A stretch of 64,000 nucleotides of DNA from Triticum aestivum (GCF_018294505.1 NC_057796.1:190703873-190767872); one strand, 5' to 3'. Shown: positions 9,856 to 22,381, counted from the stretch's first letter. The notes: a model not told the origin generated them from the sequence alone. Numbers and translations: made by a program.

Positions 9856-12800
9856 ATGCCTCCGAGACGCGACACCGGATTTGTTTTCCCGCCAGAGATC
9901 ACCCAGTTGATTCAGCAATAGAATGCCCTGATGCAAGTGTTAGTTCAGAACCAAGGCAACAACAACAACAACAACCCACCGCCACCACCACCTGTTGATC
10001 ACTTAGCCCGTTTCTTAAGGCTAAACCCGCCGGTGTTTTCCAGTAGCACCGAGCCGATTGTTGCAGATGATTGGCTCCGCAAAGTTGGAAGGGAGTTGAC
10101 CACTATAGGATGCACAGATGCGGAAAGAGTGCGTTTTGCCGCACATCAGCTTGATGGACCCGCAGCATCATGGTGGGAGAATTATACAGCCACGCACCCT
10201 ATTGACACTGTCACATGGGACCAGTTTCAGCAAGCTTTCCGTACAGCCCATGTTTCAGCAGGAGCTATGGCTATGAAGAAGCATGAGTTTCGCAACCTAC
10301 GCCAAGGAGGACGCACCGTAGGCCAGTATGTGGAGGAATTCAGTAAGTTAGCACGTTATGCACCAGATGACGTTGCTACAGATGCAGCCAAGCAGGAGAA
10401 GTTTTTGGAAGGACTGAATGATGAGCTGAGTATGCAGTTGATGATAGCAACTTTCAACAACTACCAGGAGCTGGTAGATAGAGCTCTCATGATTGAAGGG
10501 AAGCAACAGCAGATTGAAAACCGTAAGAGGAAGTATGGACAAGGGAAGTATAACTCAGGAGCTCAGCAGAAGCCACGTTTTACCCCGAAGCCAGGAGGAC
10601 AGTTTCAACATACCCATGGAGGAGGTAGCTCGCACAACCATAATGGCTCCAAGAATGGTAATGGGAATGGAAGAGGAAACGGACAGAACCGCACCAACCC
10701 ATCTACCCCAACCAAGAGAGATCTAAGTCATATTACTTGTTTCAAGTGCCAGAAGACGGGACATTATGCAACTGATTGTCCCGAAGCCCAAAATGGGAAT
10801 GGCAATGGAAGCTCTGGGAAGAAGCCGAACCCGTTCAACAAAGGACATGTGAACCACGTGAGCGTGGAGGAGGTTGAAGCTCAGCCTGATGCAGTAATAG
10901 GTAAGTTTTTGGTTAAGTCATTTACTGCAACCGTTCTTTTCGATACTGGTGCATCGCATTCATACATATCAAGGGGATTCGTAAACAAGTTTAAGATGTC
11001 CACTCAAGTTCTCAAAAGCCCTATGTTAGTAACCTCGCCAGGAGCAGAGTACATGGCCACCCAAGGATGTTTTCAGATACCGTTGGCCATTGGTAGGCAT
11101 GTTTTCCCCTCAGACCTCATTGTTTTGGAATCGCAAGGTTTGGATGTGATTTTGGGAATGGATTGGCTATCGTTGTATGGAGGAAACATCGATTGTGCCA
11201 GCAAGACGATTTTGCTTACCACCCCGGAAGGAAAAAGGATCAAGTATGTATCCCGGCATATGCCAAAGAGGACTCAGGTAAATTCCTTATCAGGAGTTGT
11301 ACAGGAGGAAGTACCAGTGGTGAAAGATTATCCGGAGGTATTTCCAGAAGAGTTGCCAGGCATGCCACCGGATAGAGACATTGAGTTCTTGATTGAACTT
11401 TTGCCAGGCACAGGGCCAATATCTAAGAGACCGTACAGGATGCCCGCAAAGGATTTGGAGGAAATTAAGAAGCAGATCAAGGAGTTACTGGATAAAGGCT
11501 ATATTCGCCCAAGTTCGTCACCTTGGGGATCACCAGTACTTCTAGTAGAGAAGAAAGATGTATCACTAAGGATGGTTGTTGATTACAGAGGATTGAATGA
11601 AGTGACCATCAAAAACAAGTACCCACTGCCGATGATCAACGATTTGTTTGACCGCCTGCAAGGAGCTAAGGTATTTTCCAAGATTGATCTACGATCAGGA
11701 TACCACCAGTTAAAGATTCGAGAGCAGGATATACCTAAGACGGCATTTACCACCAGATATGGATTGTATGAGTATACCGTTATGTCATTTGGACTGACTA
11801 ACGCACCGGCCTATTTCATGAACCTGATGAACAAAGTGTTTATGGAGTTTTTGGATAAGTTCGTCGTGGTGTTCATTGATGATATTTTAATCTTTTCCAA
11901 GGATGAAGAAGAGCATGAGGAGCATTTATGATTGGTACTTGAGATGCTCAGAGAACATCAGTTATACGCCAAGTTCAGCAAATGTGAGTTTTGGCTGAAG
12001 GAAGTTGGATTCCTTGGACATGTTATTTCTGGAGAAGGAATAGCAGTAGACCCTGCCAAGGTTGACACCGTGACAAGTTGGGAATCACCCACGACAGTTG
12101 GAGAAATCCGGAGTTTTCTTGGACTTGCAGGATACTACCAGAGATTCATTGAGAATTTCTCAAGAATTGCTAAGCCCATGACTGAGCTATTGAAGAAGGA
12201 CACCAAATTCAATTGGACTGAGGAATGTGAAGCTAGTTTCCAAGAGTTGAAGAAACGATTGGTTACCTCACCAGTGTTGATTCTGCCAGATCAACGCAAG
12301 GATTATGAAGTTTATTGCGACGCTTCACGTCGAGGACTTGGAGCAGTGCTTATGTAGGAAGGAAGAGTTGTGTCATATGCTTCACGACAACTTAAACCCC
12401 ATGAGAAGAATTATGCTACGCATGATTTGGAATTAGCAGCCGTGGTGCATGCATTGAAGACATGGAGACATTTTCTCATCGGAAACCATTGTGAGGTGTA
12501 CACGGATCACAAGAGTTTGAAGTACATTTTCACGCAGAAGGAGTTAAATCTCAGACAGAGGAGATGGTTGGAGCTCATCAAGGATTATGATATGAGATTG
12601 CATTATCACCCTGGGAAGGCTAACGTAGTAGCAGACGCATTGAGCCGCAAGAGTCATGTTAACACCCTCTTGACCGGAGAGTTACCTCAGGAGTTAGCCG
12701 AGGACCTACGCGAGCTATGTTTGGAGATAGTTCCAAGAGGCTATTTAGCGACATTGGAGATTCAGTCTACCTTGATGGAAAGGATCAGAGAAGCTCAGAA

Positions 12801-14246
12801 GACAGACAAGGAGATTGAGGAGATAAAGGAGAAGATGAGCAAAGGAAAAGCCAAGGGATTTCGTGAGGATGAGCACGATACCTTATGGTTCGAGGACCGC
12901 GTATATGTTCCAAATGATCCGGAGATCAGGAAGTTGATTTTGCAAGAAACTCATGATTCACCGTACTTGATTCACCCAGGGAATACCAAGATGTATTTGG
13001 ATTTGAAGAATACTTTCTGGTGGACCGGAATGAAGAAGGATATTGCGGAGTATGTAGCAGTTTGTGATGTATGTCAGAGAGTGAAGGCAGAGCATCAGAA
13101 GCCAGCAAGATTGCTACAGCCATTGCCGATACCCGAATGGAAGTGGGATAAAATAGGCATGGATTTTATCACAGGATTACCCAGGACTCGTTTAGGCTAT
13201 GACTCGATATGGGTTGTAGTCGACCGATTGACGAAAGTGGCTCATTTCATTCCAGTGAAAACCACTTACACCAGTGCTAAGTTGGCAAAGATATACATGA
13301 CCAGGATCGTATGTTTGCATGGAGTTCCGAGGACCATTGTATCAGATAGAGGAACCCAATTTACCTCGAAGTTTTGGAAGCAGTTACATGAAACGTTGGG
13401 AACCAGGCTGGAATTTAGCACAGCATTTCACCCACAGACAGATGGACAGACCAAGAGAGTCAACCAGATTTTGGAGGACATGTTGAGAGCATGTGCACTA
13501 GATTATGGATCTAGTTGGGACGACAATTTGCCATATGCGGAGTTTTCGTATAACAACAGTTATCAGACCAGTTTGAAGATGGCCCCTTTCGAAGCTTTGT
13601 ACGGAAGGAGGTGTAGAACACCGTTGTTATGGGACGAAGTTGGAGATCGTCAGTTGTTTGGACCAGATTTGATTAAGGAGTCTGAACAAAAAGTGAGGTT
13701 GATTCGCGATAGGCTCAAGGTAGCCCAGTCCAGGCAGAAGAGTTATGCTGATTCTAATCGAAAGGAGACCGTTCACGAAGTCGGAGACAGAGTGTATCTT
13801 CGAGTATCACCACTTCGAGGAGTGAAGCATTTTGGAGTTAAAGGAAAGTTAGCGCCCCGTTTTACGGACCTTATAGAGTGTTGGAACGTATGGGAGAAGT
13901 TGCTTACAAGCTGGAATTGCCCGAAGGACTGTCTGGAGTTCATGATGTATTTCACGTTTCGCAGTTGAAGAAGTGCCACGCAGAGATGGCTGAGATACCA
14001 CTGAGAGATACTGTGCCACTGGAAGCGATTCAGTTGGAAAGTGATTTGACTTATGAGGAGAAACCAGTGAAGATTCTCGAGTATGCCAGCCGAGTTACCC
14101 GCAGCAAGGTTATCAAGTTTTGCAAAGTTCAGTGGAGTCACCACCCAGAAGATGAAGCCACCTGGGAGCGAGAGGAAGATCTACGGAAAAACCACTCCCA
14201 CCTGTTTTCTAGCCAACCCGAATCTCGAGGGCGAGATTCATCTTAA
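9856..14246 (+). pseudogene. RLG-1 gag-pol polyprotein, broken
   Basis: Numbering from the ATG at 9856: gag domain about 55-200; CCHC zinc knuckle [14 protein letters not shown] from residue 295 (10738-10779); aspartic protease FDTGAS near 362; reverse transcriptase with FIDD at 673-676 (11872-11883); RNase H with DAS near 822 and TDHKS near 884; integrase zinc finger, then catalytic D1103 and D1164; and a C-terminal chromodomain-like block (WSHHPEDEATWERE). Breaks: TAG at 9919-9921 (residue 22, from CAG), TGA at 11929-11931 (from CGA), TAG at 12355-12357 (from CAG), and a one-base deletion in a G run near 13866, after which the frame continues to the stop at 14246. The third integrase acid, 35 residues after D1164, is lysine (AAG 13453-13455) instead of glutamate. 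Gag and pol share one frame, as in Tekay elements. The copy is dead in cis but could still supply RNA. Confidence 0.92.
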
Positions 14247-14256
14247 GGGAGGTAGG
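14245..14256 (+). promoter_or_regulatory. RLG-1 polypurine tract
   Basis: AAGGGAGGTAGG lies just before the 3' LTR, where plus-strand DNA synthesis is primed in LTR retrotransposons. Confidence 0.8.
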
Positions 14257-14258
14257 TT

Positions 14259-16802
14259 TGTAACATCCCAAATTTTCAATTTGGAATGTTATACATAGAT
14301 CATCATTGCATATCATGTTTTTGTTGCATTTTGACAAAATCCTCGATAAATCCTAAGCAACTCAAGAACCCTCGGAGAGAGTTGGGGATTTTCTCGAATT
14401 TTCAAATTTGATTTTTCAAACGAGGATTGTGGTTTTAATTATTTTTCTCTCCGGAAAAATATTTCATTTTAAATAAACGAGAGGAGATAATATGACTTCT
14501 CCAAAACAATTGAAATACTGGAGGAAAAATGTTAAAATCATCATTTGGAATTTATTTGGATTTTATTTGCAATTTTTATTGCATTAAAAATATTGCATGT
14601 TTTCAAAATATTTATTTTGAATTATAAAAATGTTCACCCTATTCTAGATTTTCTAACTAGACGGGGAAAATTTATTTCATACTTTTCTGATTTTTATTTA
14701 TTTTTCTACGAATTATTTTCGGAGGAACTTATTTAAAAAAAACGCCCGCGCGCCGTCTGGGCCAAAGGCCCAGCCGACGGCCCGCCTCGCCCCTCTCCTC
14801 TCCCCGCACGGCCGCCGCGCCGCCGTGTCCGCCATGGACACGGGAGCCGCCCCGCTCGCCCGCCCCTTCCCCAAGCCACCGGAGCACCCCGCCGGAACCC
14901 CCGCTCCGACGAGGTACTGCCTGCCCCGTTCATCGCCGGTTTTATTTAAAAAAAACCCTTCGTTTTAAAAAAAAACCCTAGATCGGTTTTTTTCGGTTTT
15001 ATTATTTTACGAGCGTTCACTGAACCGTTCGTTTTAACGAACGCGTTCGACGGTTTTTCTCTGTTAACGAACGTCCGTTATTTAACCGTTCGTCCGTTTT
15101 TCTTTTTCGTCGGATTTTTCTCGTTATTTTCTCAGATTCGATTTCTGATCAAATCTTCGATTCTGTTTAACTTCTCGCTCTTTTATCGGAATCAGGCGAT
15201 TCAAGCGCCTAGAGTTTCGTCTCGAAATTCTCTTTCCGTTTAACCTACTCAAACAAGTTTTTGCTACAGTAAAATTTGACCTAGATCCAGATTAGCAAAT
15301 GAAGTTTCTTTCTTTCGCTGTTTGACTTTCGTTGCTTCTTTCGAGTTGATTCTTTTTGCAAACCGGAGTTCTTAAGTTGAACTTTCTGGTTGGATCTTTC
15401 ATTCGAGTTTTACCTGTGCATTAGATGAGTACTGATTGTATGCTTGTTTGTTTGCGATAGAGTACCCGGAGTGTGCCGCTTGTTACTTCGAATAACTAGG
15501 TTTTGCGGATCATCAGCAAGGCAAGTAACACCTTGATCATACCCCATTCATACCCAGTTTTTATTGCATTAGATCTGTTTTCCTCAAACATTGCATGGTT
15601 AGGATCTAATTAAATTGTGGGTATTGGGAAGTAGTTGAGGTAGAACCTATTACCTGTTTTCTATTCAAACCCTCGGGAGTTACTTCTACGTTGCTTTTAT
15701 TATTGCCATGCTATGCTCGTAGACGTGGATTGAGTTTGAGTGAAATTCATGACAGATGTGAGATTGTTAATTAATGGTTTACTTAAGGTGGCAACTTAAG
15801 TTCACATCTGGGTGGATTGAGGTACCTGGGTATTCCAGGATTGCCTGTTTTTCTTTTGGACCGCCACCCAGGTTCAAAGGGATCATGAGATTATTCATGC
15901 TAGAAACTTCCGTGTGCAGCCGCAAGCTATTATGGGCTCTAGCATAGTTGACTAAGTTGTGTGAACTCTTACAGTGGTAGACTAGCAGATGTAGGGGAAA
16001 GTAGGTGTAACTGTCTACCCATACGTAAGGTGCAAACACTTCTGAAAGACTGTGTCTTGGTCATCCGTTACTCAAACACCATGTAGTGCGAGTAATCCAA
16101 CGGAGGAGATCGAGTCTTGTGGGGAAAAGTGCACAAACCTCTGCAGAGTGTACAAACTAATCATGGTTAGCCGTGTCCCCGGTTATGGACAACTTGAGTA
16201 TCTGGTACTTGGATTATCATGTGAATCTCAACACTATGTTACTTCTAATTAATTTTGTTGGGTTATTGATGACTTTTTAATTGGGATTGAGATGCTGTCA
16301 ACCATCTCAATGTTTCACAACCACCATGATAGTTAAATAAAATTTATTCCTTTGAAGTAGGATAAAATTGGCTTTTCGCAAAAACTGTAACCATAGAGCT
16401 TTCCACCAGCCATATATGCATGTAGTATAGCATTGTTATTCATTATTCTCTATGTGTTACATTGCCAGCATATTCTATGTGCTGACCCGTTTTCGGGCTG
16501 CAACGTTTCATGTGGCAGACTTTTCAGACGACGAGTAAGATGCCTTAGGTCGTGGTCTTATACTCAGTGATGCCGCTGGAGTGATGGACTCGCTTATCTT
16601 CCAAGTCTTCCGCTGTTATCGTTATTAGATGGCCTTAAGCCATATTTATCATACTTAATCTCTTTGGAGATATTCGATGTAATAAGTGTGTGATTGCTAC
16701 TCTGTTATAAATCCTCCATTTGTACTGTGGGTGTCAGCATTACTGATCCAGGGATGACACTGGTGCACAGCAGCACAGGCCATTTGAGGTCTGGTCGCTA
16801 CA
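14259..16802 (+). repeat. RLG-1 3' LTR
   Basis: Begins TGTAACATCCC and ends GGTCGCTACA; 2544 bp against 2548 bp in the 5' copy, with scattered substitutions and small indels in the A and T runs. Followed by the target duplication CTGAC at 16803-16807. Confidence 0.95.
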
Positions 16803-17989
16803 CTGACAGCTCGGACCCACCAGCTATATCTTCGCACGCAAGGAAGTGCTTCTTTATTACGCACAAAAAAATGAATACCCCCCTGCTAGCTAGGACCCAA
16901 CATAATGGGAGGCTAACTTGAGGGCCTACTAAGTTGACGGGGACGGAGGGCTTTGTCAACTTAGTCAATATGAACGATTCTAGCTCCAGTGACCGTACGA
17001 TGTCCATCCGACGGCCGTAGTGCTTATTCAACCTCTGGTCTTCTTGCTCCAGCCGCCCAAACAAGCATCGGTTGTGCCGCCTTCTCCTGCCTCACGTGGC
17101 TGGCTGTGTTGCCACCGCTGGCCATGCCATCCCTCTATACTCACCCACACCTCCTGTTATTCTCCGGCGACGGCAGCCTCACACCGCAGCCGAAGCAGTC
17201 AACCCACGTACTCCCCCCCGCGTGGGTAACCACTGCCGCGTCTTCCCCGGCTCCACGTCGTCCCCTTCCTAGGCCTCGCCGTCGTCCACCGCCCTGGTGC
17301 TCTCGGCGCGGCATGGTCAATGTGGTCAGCGAACGACTTCCATCGGAAGAGTACTGTACATGGAGAGGCTGACAGTTGGGTCCACGGCCGCAACAAGGAA
17401 ATGCCGCCTTATTACGCACAAAATAATGATTCCTCCACCTGACAGCAGGGACCCACCGGACGGGCCACCGTATTTTGCAAAAAAAAAATGTTTCCACCCT
17501 GACTGCTAGGACCCACCAGCTACATCTTCACACGCAAGGAAGTGCGTCCATATTACTCGCAAAAAAAATGATTTGCCCCCTGACTGCTGGGCCCTACTAG
17601 CTACATCTTCGCACGCAAGGAAGTGCCTGACAGTCGGGACCCACCTGGTTGAAGCGTAATTAGCGTTGTCATTCTGGTCGCGAATGTGTACGTACATACT
17701 GTTCGATGTAGAGGCGCGCACGTGTCGTAGTAGAGGCGCGCACGTAGCATGTACACGTACGTACAGTGGCCAAGGTGCAAGAAAGAAAATACGGCCACGT
17801 ACGTACATACGGGCAGGGTCTCGAACGCCTACTCGCGCATATGTACGGCCAGGGCTCGTGTACATGGCTGGGTCGGAACGGAGAAGCTGCGCCGTCGTCG
17901 TGTTCATGGGGAGGCAACCGGCTGGGTCGGAACGGAATGCATCGTCGTGTTCATCGGGAGCCAACCGGCTTGGACGGAACAACCAATGG

Positions 17990-18260
17990 AAACGAGGCCT
18001 GGCGTACCACAGAACAGAGGAAACGGCCTTGTGTTCGACCGGCCACGGTGGAAACGGGATCCTGTTCATTGGGGGGGGGGTCTAGCGTACCGCAAAACAG
18101 AGGAAACAAACCTCCTATGGTGGAAACGGGGTCATGTTGATCGGGAGGGGTGTGGCGTACCGCAAAATGGAGTAAACAGACTTGTATTGGAGCGCTACGG
18201 TCGAAACGGGGGTCCTGTTCATCGGGAGGGGTGTGGCGTACCGCAAAACGGGACTCCACG
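17990..18260. repeat. Degenerate tandem repeat, about 70-84 bp unit
   Basis: The word GCGTACC(G/A)CA recurs near 18002, 18085, 18155 and 18235, each followed by an AAAC..GGAAAC-like block and a (C/T)TGTTCAT or ATGTTGAT block. The periods are about 83, 70 and 80. A run of ten G at 18071-18080 lies inside. Confidence 0.65.
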
Positions 18261-18640
18261 GGATACTATTCATCTCCACCATCGACCTCCTCCAGCCTCC
18301 ACGGGCTACTGTTCATCCACCGTCGACCTCCTCCAGCCTCCACATGCGACTGTTCATACACGGGCTCCTATTCATCTAGCCTCCACCGCGTGCTCCTCCA
18401 CCGGCTACTGTTCAACCAGCCCTCCAACGACTACTGTTCAACCAGCCCTCCACGGGGTCCTGTTCATTCAGCCCTCCACGGGGTCCTGTTCATCCACCGG
18501 CTCGATCGATCGGGGTATTGTTCATCCAGCGGCAACGACCTCTACTACCACGGGGTCCTATTCATCGAACCCCCCATCGAGAACTGTTCATCCAAACCCC
18601 CTCAACAACGCTCACTGTTCATCCAGGGAAGGAGGCAGCA
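18260..18640. repeat. CTGTTCATCCA-rich repeat field
   Basis: (A/C)CTGTTCAT or TATTCATC occurs more than ten times at irregular 20-50 base spacing, linked by CCTCCA, CCACGGG and CAGCC words. Long open frames across it come from absence of stops in a repeat and are not genes. Confidence 0.75.
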
Positions 18641-18756
18641 GTGTTCGATCGGCTTCAGTTAGCAGCAGTAGCGAAGGAATCACTCGGGTTCAGTTAACAG
18701 CAAGGGATCGATCGACCGCTCGGGTTCAGTAACGCGTAGCCTGCAGTGCAATCGCT

Positions 18757-18818
18757 TGGGTTCAGTTAGAGCCCAACGCCTCGCTCGGGTTCAGTTAGAG
18801 CCCAACGCCTCGCACACA
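18757..18818. repeat. 29-bp tandem duplication
   Basis: The block GGGTTCAGTTAGAGCCCAAC plus CGCCTCG occurs twice in direct succession, 29 bases apart, with related GGGTTCAGTTA copies just upstream near 18687 and 18722. Confidence 0.8.
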
Positions 18819-19144
18819 CGCGCGTACATACGAGAGAAACGCGCATCGCTCGGCCCCTGACCACCCACCGTAACCGGGAACTCCCCGATATTTTCCTCGC
18901 CCTCGCTTCTACCATGCTTTTTTCCGTCATGGACGGCCCAAAGAATGTCATGCAGCTGCGTCTCCAGCCCACCCAGGACGAAAATCCTATTTTCTGTCAT
19001 GATTTTTTGTCATAGAAGTAGGACCCCACCACATCTATGATGATACCGGGTTTTGTCACAATTATCATCATAGAGGTGTCATAAGTATGACAGAAAAAAT
19101 TTCCTTCGGACCAAAATGTCATGGATGTGTCTTTTTTTGTAGTG

Positions 19145-20892
19145 TTAGTAAAAAGAGTGGGATCGGTTTTCCCAATTTCAAACCCACGATCTTGCAACAA
19201 CTCGGCGAGGTGCTCATACCACACATGTGGGGCTTGTTTAAGGCCCTAGAGTGCCTTTTTGAGTTTGTATACATGAGCGGGGAACTTGGGATCCTCGAAT
19301 CCCGGAGGTTGTTTGACATACACCAACTCATTCAAGGGACCATTAAGAAATGCACTTTTCACATCCATTTGTTGCAATGTAAAGTAATCATGAGATGCAT
19401 ATGCAAGCAACATGCGAATAGATTGAAGACGAGCAACGGGGGCAAAGGTTTCACCCTAGTCGATACCCTCGACTTGGGAGTAGCCTTGTGCCACTAATCT
19501 TGCCTTGTTTTTAATGACCACACCATTTGCATCTTGCTTGTTCTTGAAGCTCCATTTGGTTCCAGTGACATTATGTTCCTCCATTGGCCTTGGCACTAAT
19601 TCCCAAACTTGATTGCGCTTGAAGTTGTTGAGTTCATCATACATTTCTTTAAGACAATCCTCATCATCAAGCGCCTCATGTACCTTTTGGGGCTCAACAC
19701 ACGAAAAAACGCGTGATGCTCACAAAAAATTGACAATTGTTTGTGAGTAGTTACCCCTTTTCTCAAGCTTCCAAGCACATTCTCCATGACATGTTGTTGA
19801 CGCTCGAGCTTGGAAGCCACCTTAGTGGCACGGTGCTCCAAAAGTTCCTCGATGGGCATTTGAGGATCATCTTGGATATCTTGAGCACCGTCTTGAGTTT
19901 GCTCTTGATCTTGAGCACCGTCCTGAGCTTGCTCTTGACCTTGAGCTTGTTCTTGATCTTAAGCGAGCTCGGAGGCATGAACCTGATCTTGGGCATCATT
20001 TGGTGCATCACCATCTCCATGGAGTTGATCTTGCCCTTGATCTTGTTCATTGGGTTGAGGGACTTCATTTTGTTCTTCGGTAGTGTGTGAGTCTAGCGTA
20101 GGTGATGGCTCCACTTTGTAGAGAATTGTCCTTCTCCTTTGGCCACAAGGGGTTCCTCAATGGGGAGTATTTGACCAATCCCCATTCTTCTTATGGCTTG
20201 GGGAGTAATTTCATCACCTACATCACAAAGACCACTCTGCTCCACTTGGGAGCCATTATTTTCATCAAACTCCACGTTACACGTCTCCTCAATTAGTCTG
20301 GTGGACTTTTTGAGAACACAATAAGCATGATAGTTTGTAGCATAACCAACAAATATGCCCTCTTGAGCTCTACGTTCGAATTTAGACAAACGAACACCTT
20401 TCTTGAGAATGAAACACTTACAACCAAACACCCGGAAGTACTTGAGGTTGGGCTTGTTGCCGGTAAGTATCTCATATGGAGTCTTGTTCAAGCCTTTGCG
20501 GAGGTAGAGCCTATTGGAAGCATGACATGTGGTGTTGATGGCTTCGGCCCAAAAGTTGTACGGAGATTTGAATTCCGCCATCATGGTCCTTGCCGCATCC
20601 ATCAACATCCGGTTCTTCCTTTCCGCCACACTATTTTGTTGAGGGGTATATGGTGCGGCATATTGATGCTTGATCCCCTCATCACTAAGAAACTCATCCA
20701 AGGTGTAGTTCTTGAACGCGGTGTCGTTGTCACTTCTAATCATCAAGATATTTGCTTCATGTTGTCGTTGAGCTTCGTTTGCAAAGTTGATGACAGTTTG
20801 CTGAGTCTCACTCTTCCTCTGAAGAAGTATACCCATGTGTATCTTGAGTAGTCATCCACAATCACCAAGCAATACTTTCTTCCACCAAGACT
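19145..20892 (-). pseudogene. Copia (SIRE/Maximus-like) integrase-RT fragment
   Basis: Read on the minus strand from 20892 to 19145. The integrase core comes first: VDDYSRYTW (first catalytic Asp), RSDND (second) and a PQQNSVAERKN block carrying the Glu. Then come KYFRVFGCKCFILKKG and GIFVGYA. A hydrophilic linker follows with Q/D/E-rich short repeats (about 19870-19975), then the RT start (WELVPRP, TKWSFKNKQD, KARLVAQGYSQVEGID), FAPVARL, and up to TDPTLF. A frameshift separates the integrase from the linker near 20110-20130, and another lies near 20830. TAG codons occur after EGID (about 19460) and before GLKQAP (about 19243); both replace tyrosine-like positions and are not C-to-T changes. 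Neither LTRs nor gag are present. Both ends stop abruptly at CACTA termini. The linker and motif wording fit the SIRE/Maximus lineage. Confidence 0.88.
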
Positions 20893-21935
20893 CACTACCA
20901 AAAAAATACACTTCCGTGATGATGCATGTTTGTCACAGTAGGTCACGTTTTCTATCATGCATTTACATCCATGACAATTTTATGACAGAATCAAGATAGT
21001 CATACCTGTGCTGTCGTAGAAGTGTTCCATGACATTACCAAAATTATCATCACGGAAGTGTCCACTTCCATGACGATAAATCACCGTCACAGAAGTGCTT
21101 TCGTCAATGGGGACCGACACATGGCATCCGCTGTAACGGGTCGCCGTTAAGTTATTAGGTTCAGGTTTGGATCCGATAACCCATTAATGGCCCAGACCAA
21201 TGGGGATTTTCCACGTGTAAAATTCTCAATGGCCAGAGGAACCACGTGTCGGCTCACCGTTAGGACAGATGTCATCCACTCATTGGACCGAAGGCGCCTA
21301 TGATTCGTCGACAGATGGCATGGCCCAACAGAGGCCCATTCCAGTGAAAAGACCAGCCTATTTGACTTGGTCAAAGGTAGCCGGCCGGCCCATGGAAAGC
21401 CTGTTAACGGCATGTTCGCATACAACCCATTTACAACCCGCTAACTCACGGCCCCTCACGGCCTACCGGAATTTGGCCCATTAGCATCATCTGGGCCGTC
21501 CAGTACGATTCCAGCCCATTGTAACTTTCGGCTCATGTATGGCCCATGACATCTTTCGGCCCATAGGAGGCCCTTTGTAACTCTGGGCCCATTAAAGGCC
21601 CGAGATGAAACTGGCCCATAATGAACAGTGTATCGCTTTATACCCATTAATGACCCATTATTCCGTCGGCCGTTTCCAGCCTGTGTTAACTTTCGGCCTT
21701 CTAAGGGCCCATTTATTCTTGGGCTCATTTCTAGAATTCGGTTAGTTACGGTCCGTTACTGGCCTGTTCCGTTTGTGGGCCAAATTCAGCCCGTGGTTAC
21801 AGTCGGCCCATTTGTGGCCCATTAACCCGTTGGGCTATTTTCATAGCGTCATCAAATATGGCCTATTAACGGCCCGTTATGGTCCACGAATAGTTTGACC
21901 CATGTTTGGCGAAATGATTATACGGCCCGCAGAAG

Positions 21936-22048
21936 GCCCATGGATCCTACGGCCCGTAGAAGGCCCATGGATCCTACAACCCATAGAAGGCCCATGGATC
22001 CTACGACCTGTAGAAGGACCATGGATCCTACGGCCCGTAGGAGGCACA
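21936..22048. repeat. 27-bp tandem repeat with BamHI-like GGATCC core
   Basis: CATGGATCCTAC starts at 27-base steps (TGGATCCTAC at 21941, 21968, 21995, 22022), alternating with CGGCCCGTAGAAGG. Around it, from 21130, GGCCCA or TGGGCC recurs at irregular spacing. Confidence 0.9.
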
Positions 22049-22381
22049 TGGTTACAATAGTCCGTGTGTTGCCATTGTTATTGTGGCCTAGTTACAAAAA
22101 ATAGGCTATTGTGACCATTAGAAAAATGCGGAAAAAGAACTACACTAACTACAAGCAAACAACTAAACAAGACAATAAGGAAATAAATAATCAAGCAACT
22201 AACGCTAGGCTATTACGACTATTACACATATTACATCCACTGGGCACCAAAGTTCGCCACCAGTGCAAATATTGGGGAAAAAGCAGCGTATTACATACAA
22301 TGGCTCTCTAAATTGGCCACCAGTGCAAATAAACGCGGCAGCAAAACAAGTCCATAACAGAAAAACTTCAGAAGAGCTCAA

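Larger units (their letters stand above)
6265..16802 (+). mobile_element. RLG-1: complete Ty3/Gypsy LTR retrotransposon, Tekay-like chromovirus
   Basis: The element is 10.5 kb, with LTRs of 2548 and 2544 bp beginning TGTAACATCCC and ending GGTCGCTACA. Flanks carry the 5-bp target duplication CTGAC (6260-6264 and 16803-16807). The order is LTR, initiator-Met primer site, extra ORF, gag, protease, reverse transcriptase, RNase H, integrase with chromodomain-like tail, purine tract, LTR. The LTRs differ only at scattered bases, so the insertion is fairly young. It cannot be autonomous now: the polyprotein has three nonsense codons, one frameshift and a changed integrase catalytic residue. It inserted into CACTA-A. 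Confidence 0.95.
16808..19144. mobile_element. CACTA-A, right segment with terminal inverted repeat end
   Basis: The segment ends GTCTTTTTTTGTAGTG at 19144, the reverse complement of a CACTACAAAAAAAGAC CACTA terminus. The last 300 bases carry repeated TGTCAT words typical of CACTA subterminal regions. Further left are degenerate tandem fields, listed separately. The base after the terminus starts TTA, which would be one copy of the 3-bp target duplication. No transposase is seen. The left terminus was not found, so the element is truncated or its end has decayed. Confidence 0.65.

Noticed and set aside
17749..18732. A 327-codon open frame on the plus strand
   Set aside because: It lies across degenerate tandem repeats that are open in several frames at once; composition is repeat-driven and no domain is visible.
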